A stretch of 14,770 nucleotides of DNA from Deltaproteobacteria bacterium (GTDB lineage: Bacteria > Desulfobacterota > DSM-4660 > Desulfatiglandales > Desulfatiglandaceae): contig JAFCZI010000015.1 of the NCBI GenBank assembly GCA_019314425.1, positions 1 through 14,770 of the forward strand, in the 5' to 3' direction. Positions 14,634 to 14,770 of this stretch are shown piece after piece. A program made the position numbers and the translations under genes. Each line of letters starts with the position of its first letter. Position 1 is the first letter of the stretch. Below the pieces are notes generated by a model. That model saw only the letters and a program-made list of their open reading frames with translations. It ran no database searches and had not been told where the DNA came from.

Positions 14634-14770
14634 GAGAATAATTCCTACCAATTCGGGGGTGCAATACAAAAAAGTGAAAACAGGAAAAAATGCATCAACC
14701 TGACAAACTACTGGACTCAAATCAAGCACATGTGTAATATGCAAGGCCATGGACTGGCCGTTAAAAATAC

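Larger units (their letters stand above)
14465..14770. other. Gene-free 3' end of the window
   Basis: No coding region I can support. It holds a weak hairpin CATCAA/TTGATG (14479-14493) after ribBA without a T tract, the tandem octamer at 14555-14570, and the inverted repeat at 14620-14633. A ribosome-site-like AGGA precedes an ATG at 14690, but that frame stops after 15 codons. Another ATG at 14731 stays open to the window edge (MCNMQGHGLAVKN), too short to judge. Confidence 0.5.

Noticed and set aside
14481..14750. An 89-codon minus-strand frame in the 3' gap
   Set aside because: It reads through the tandem octamer and the inverted repeat, has no recognisable domain and no ribosome site.
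14731..14770. Possible start of a next gene (MCNMQGHGLAVKN) running off the window
   Set aside because: Only 13 codons are visible and there is no clear ribosome site.

Overview
This 14.8-kb window is an ordinary-looking chromosomal segment with about a dozen genes. It probably comes from a sulfate-reducing or syntrophic Desulfobacterota (former Deltaproteobacteria) relative. This placement is an inference from the gene mix: an enoate/dienoyl-CoA reductase-type Fe-S flavoprotein, a CooT-like nickel protein next to a DUF3842 protein, a NamZ (DUF1343) homologue, a ClC with four CBS domains and a fused RibBA. Base composition looks balanced to moderately GC-rich, and no rRNA, tRNA, CRISPR array or transposase gene was seen.

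Layout: (1) The 3' end of a cpoB/ybgF-like TPR gene (+) converges on a ClC-CBS gene (-); a long inverted repeat between them overlaps the ClC stop codon. (2) A 56-residue excisionase-like HTH gene (+) follows. (3) A namZ-like gene (-) and a membrane-anchored HExxH peptidase gene (+) are divergent, with start codons that may touch (CATATG). (4) A 667-residue FMN/4Fe-4S/FAD oxidoreductase gene lies 11 nt before parA, and parA overlaps parB; this is probably one transcription unit. (5) plsY (-) converges on parB, with a repeat-like intergenic stretch between them. (6) Divergent from plsY is a DUF3842-cooT-MBL hydrolase cluster with a good promoter candidate. It is followed by transketolase and ribBA, with gaps of 86 and 71 nt and no clear terminator. 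(7) The last 306 nt hold no gene I can support, only a tandem octamer and a perfect TTGACA/TGTCAA inverted repeat.

Functional threads: envelope and cell wall (CpoB, NamZ, the peptidase, PlsY), chromosome segregation (ParAB) and pentose phosphate to riboflavin (transketolase can supply pentose phosphates, and RibB consumes ribulose 5-phosphate). The best candidate for an undescribed system is the translationally coupled DUF3842-CooT pair with its adjacent metallo-hydrolase. Second is the RibBA, whose two halves both depart from textbook active-site motifs. I see no obvious defence system or mobile island.
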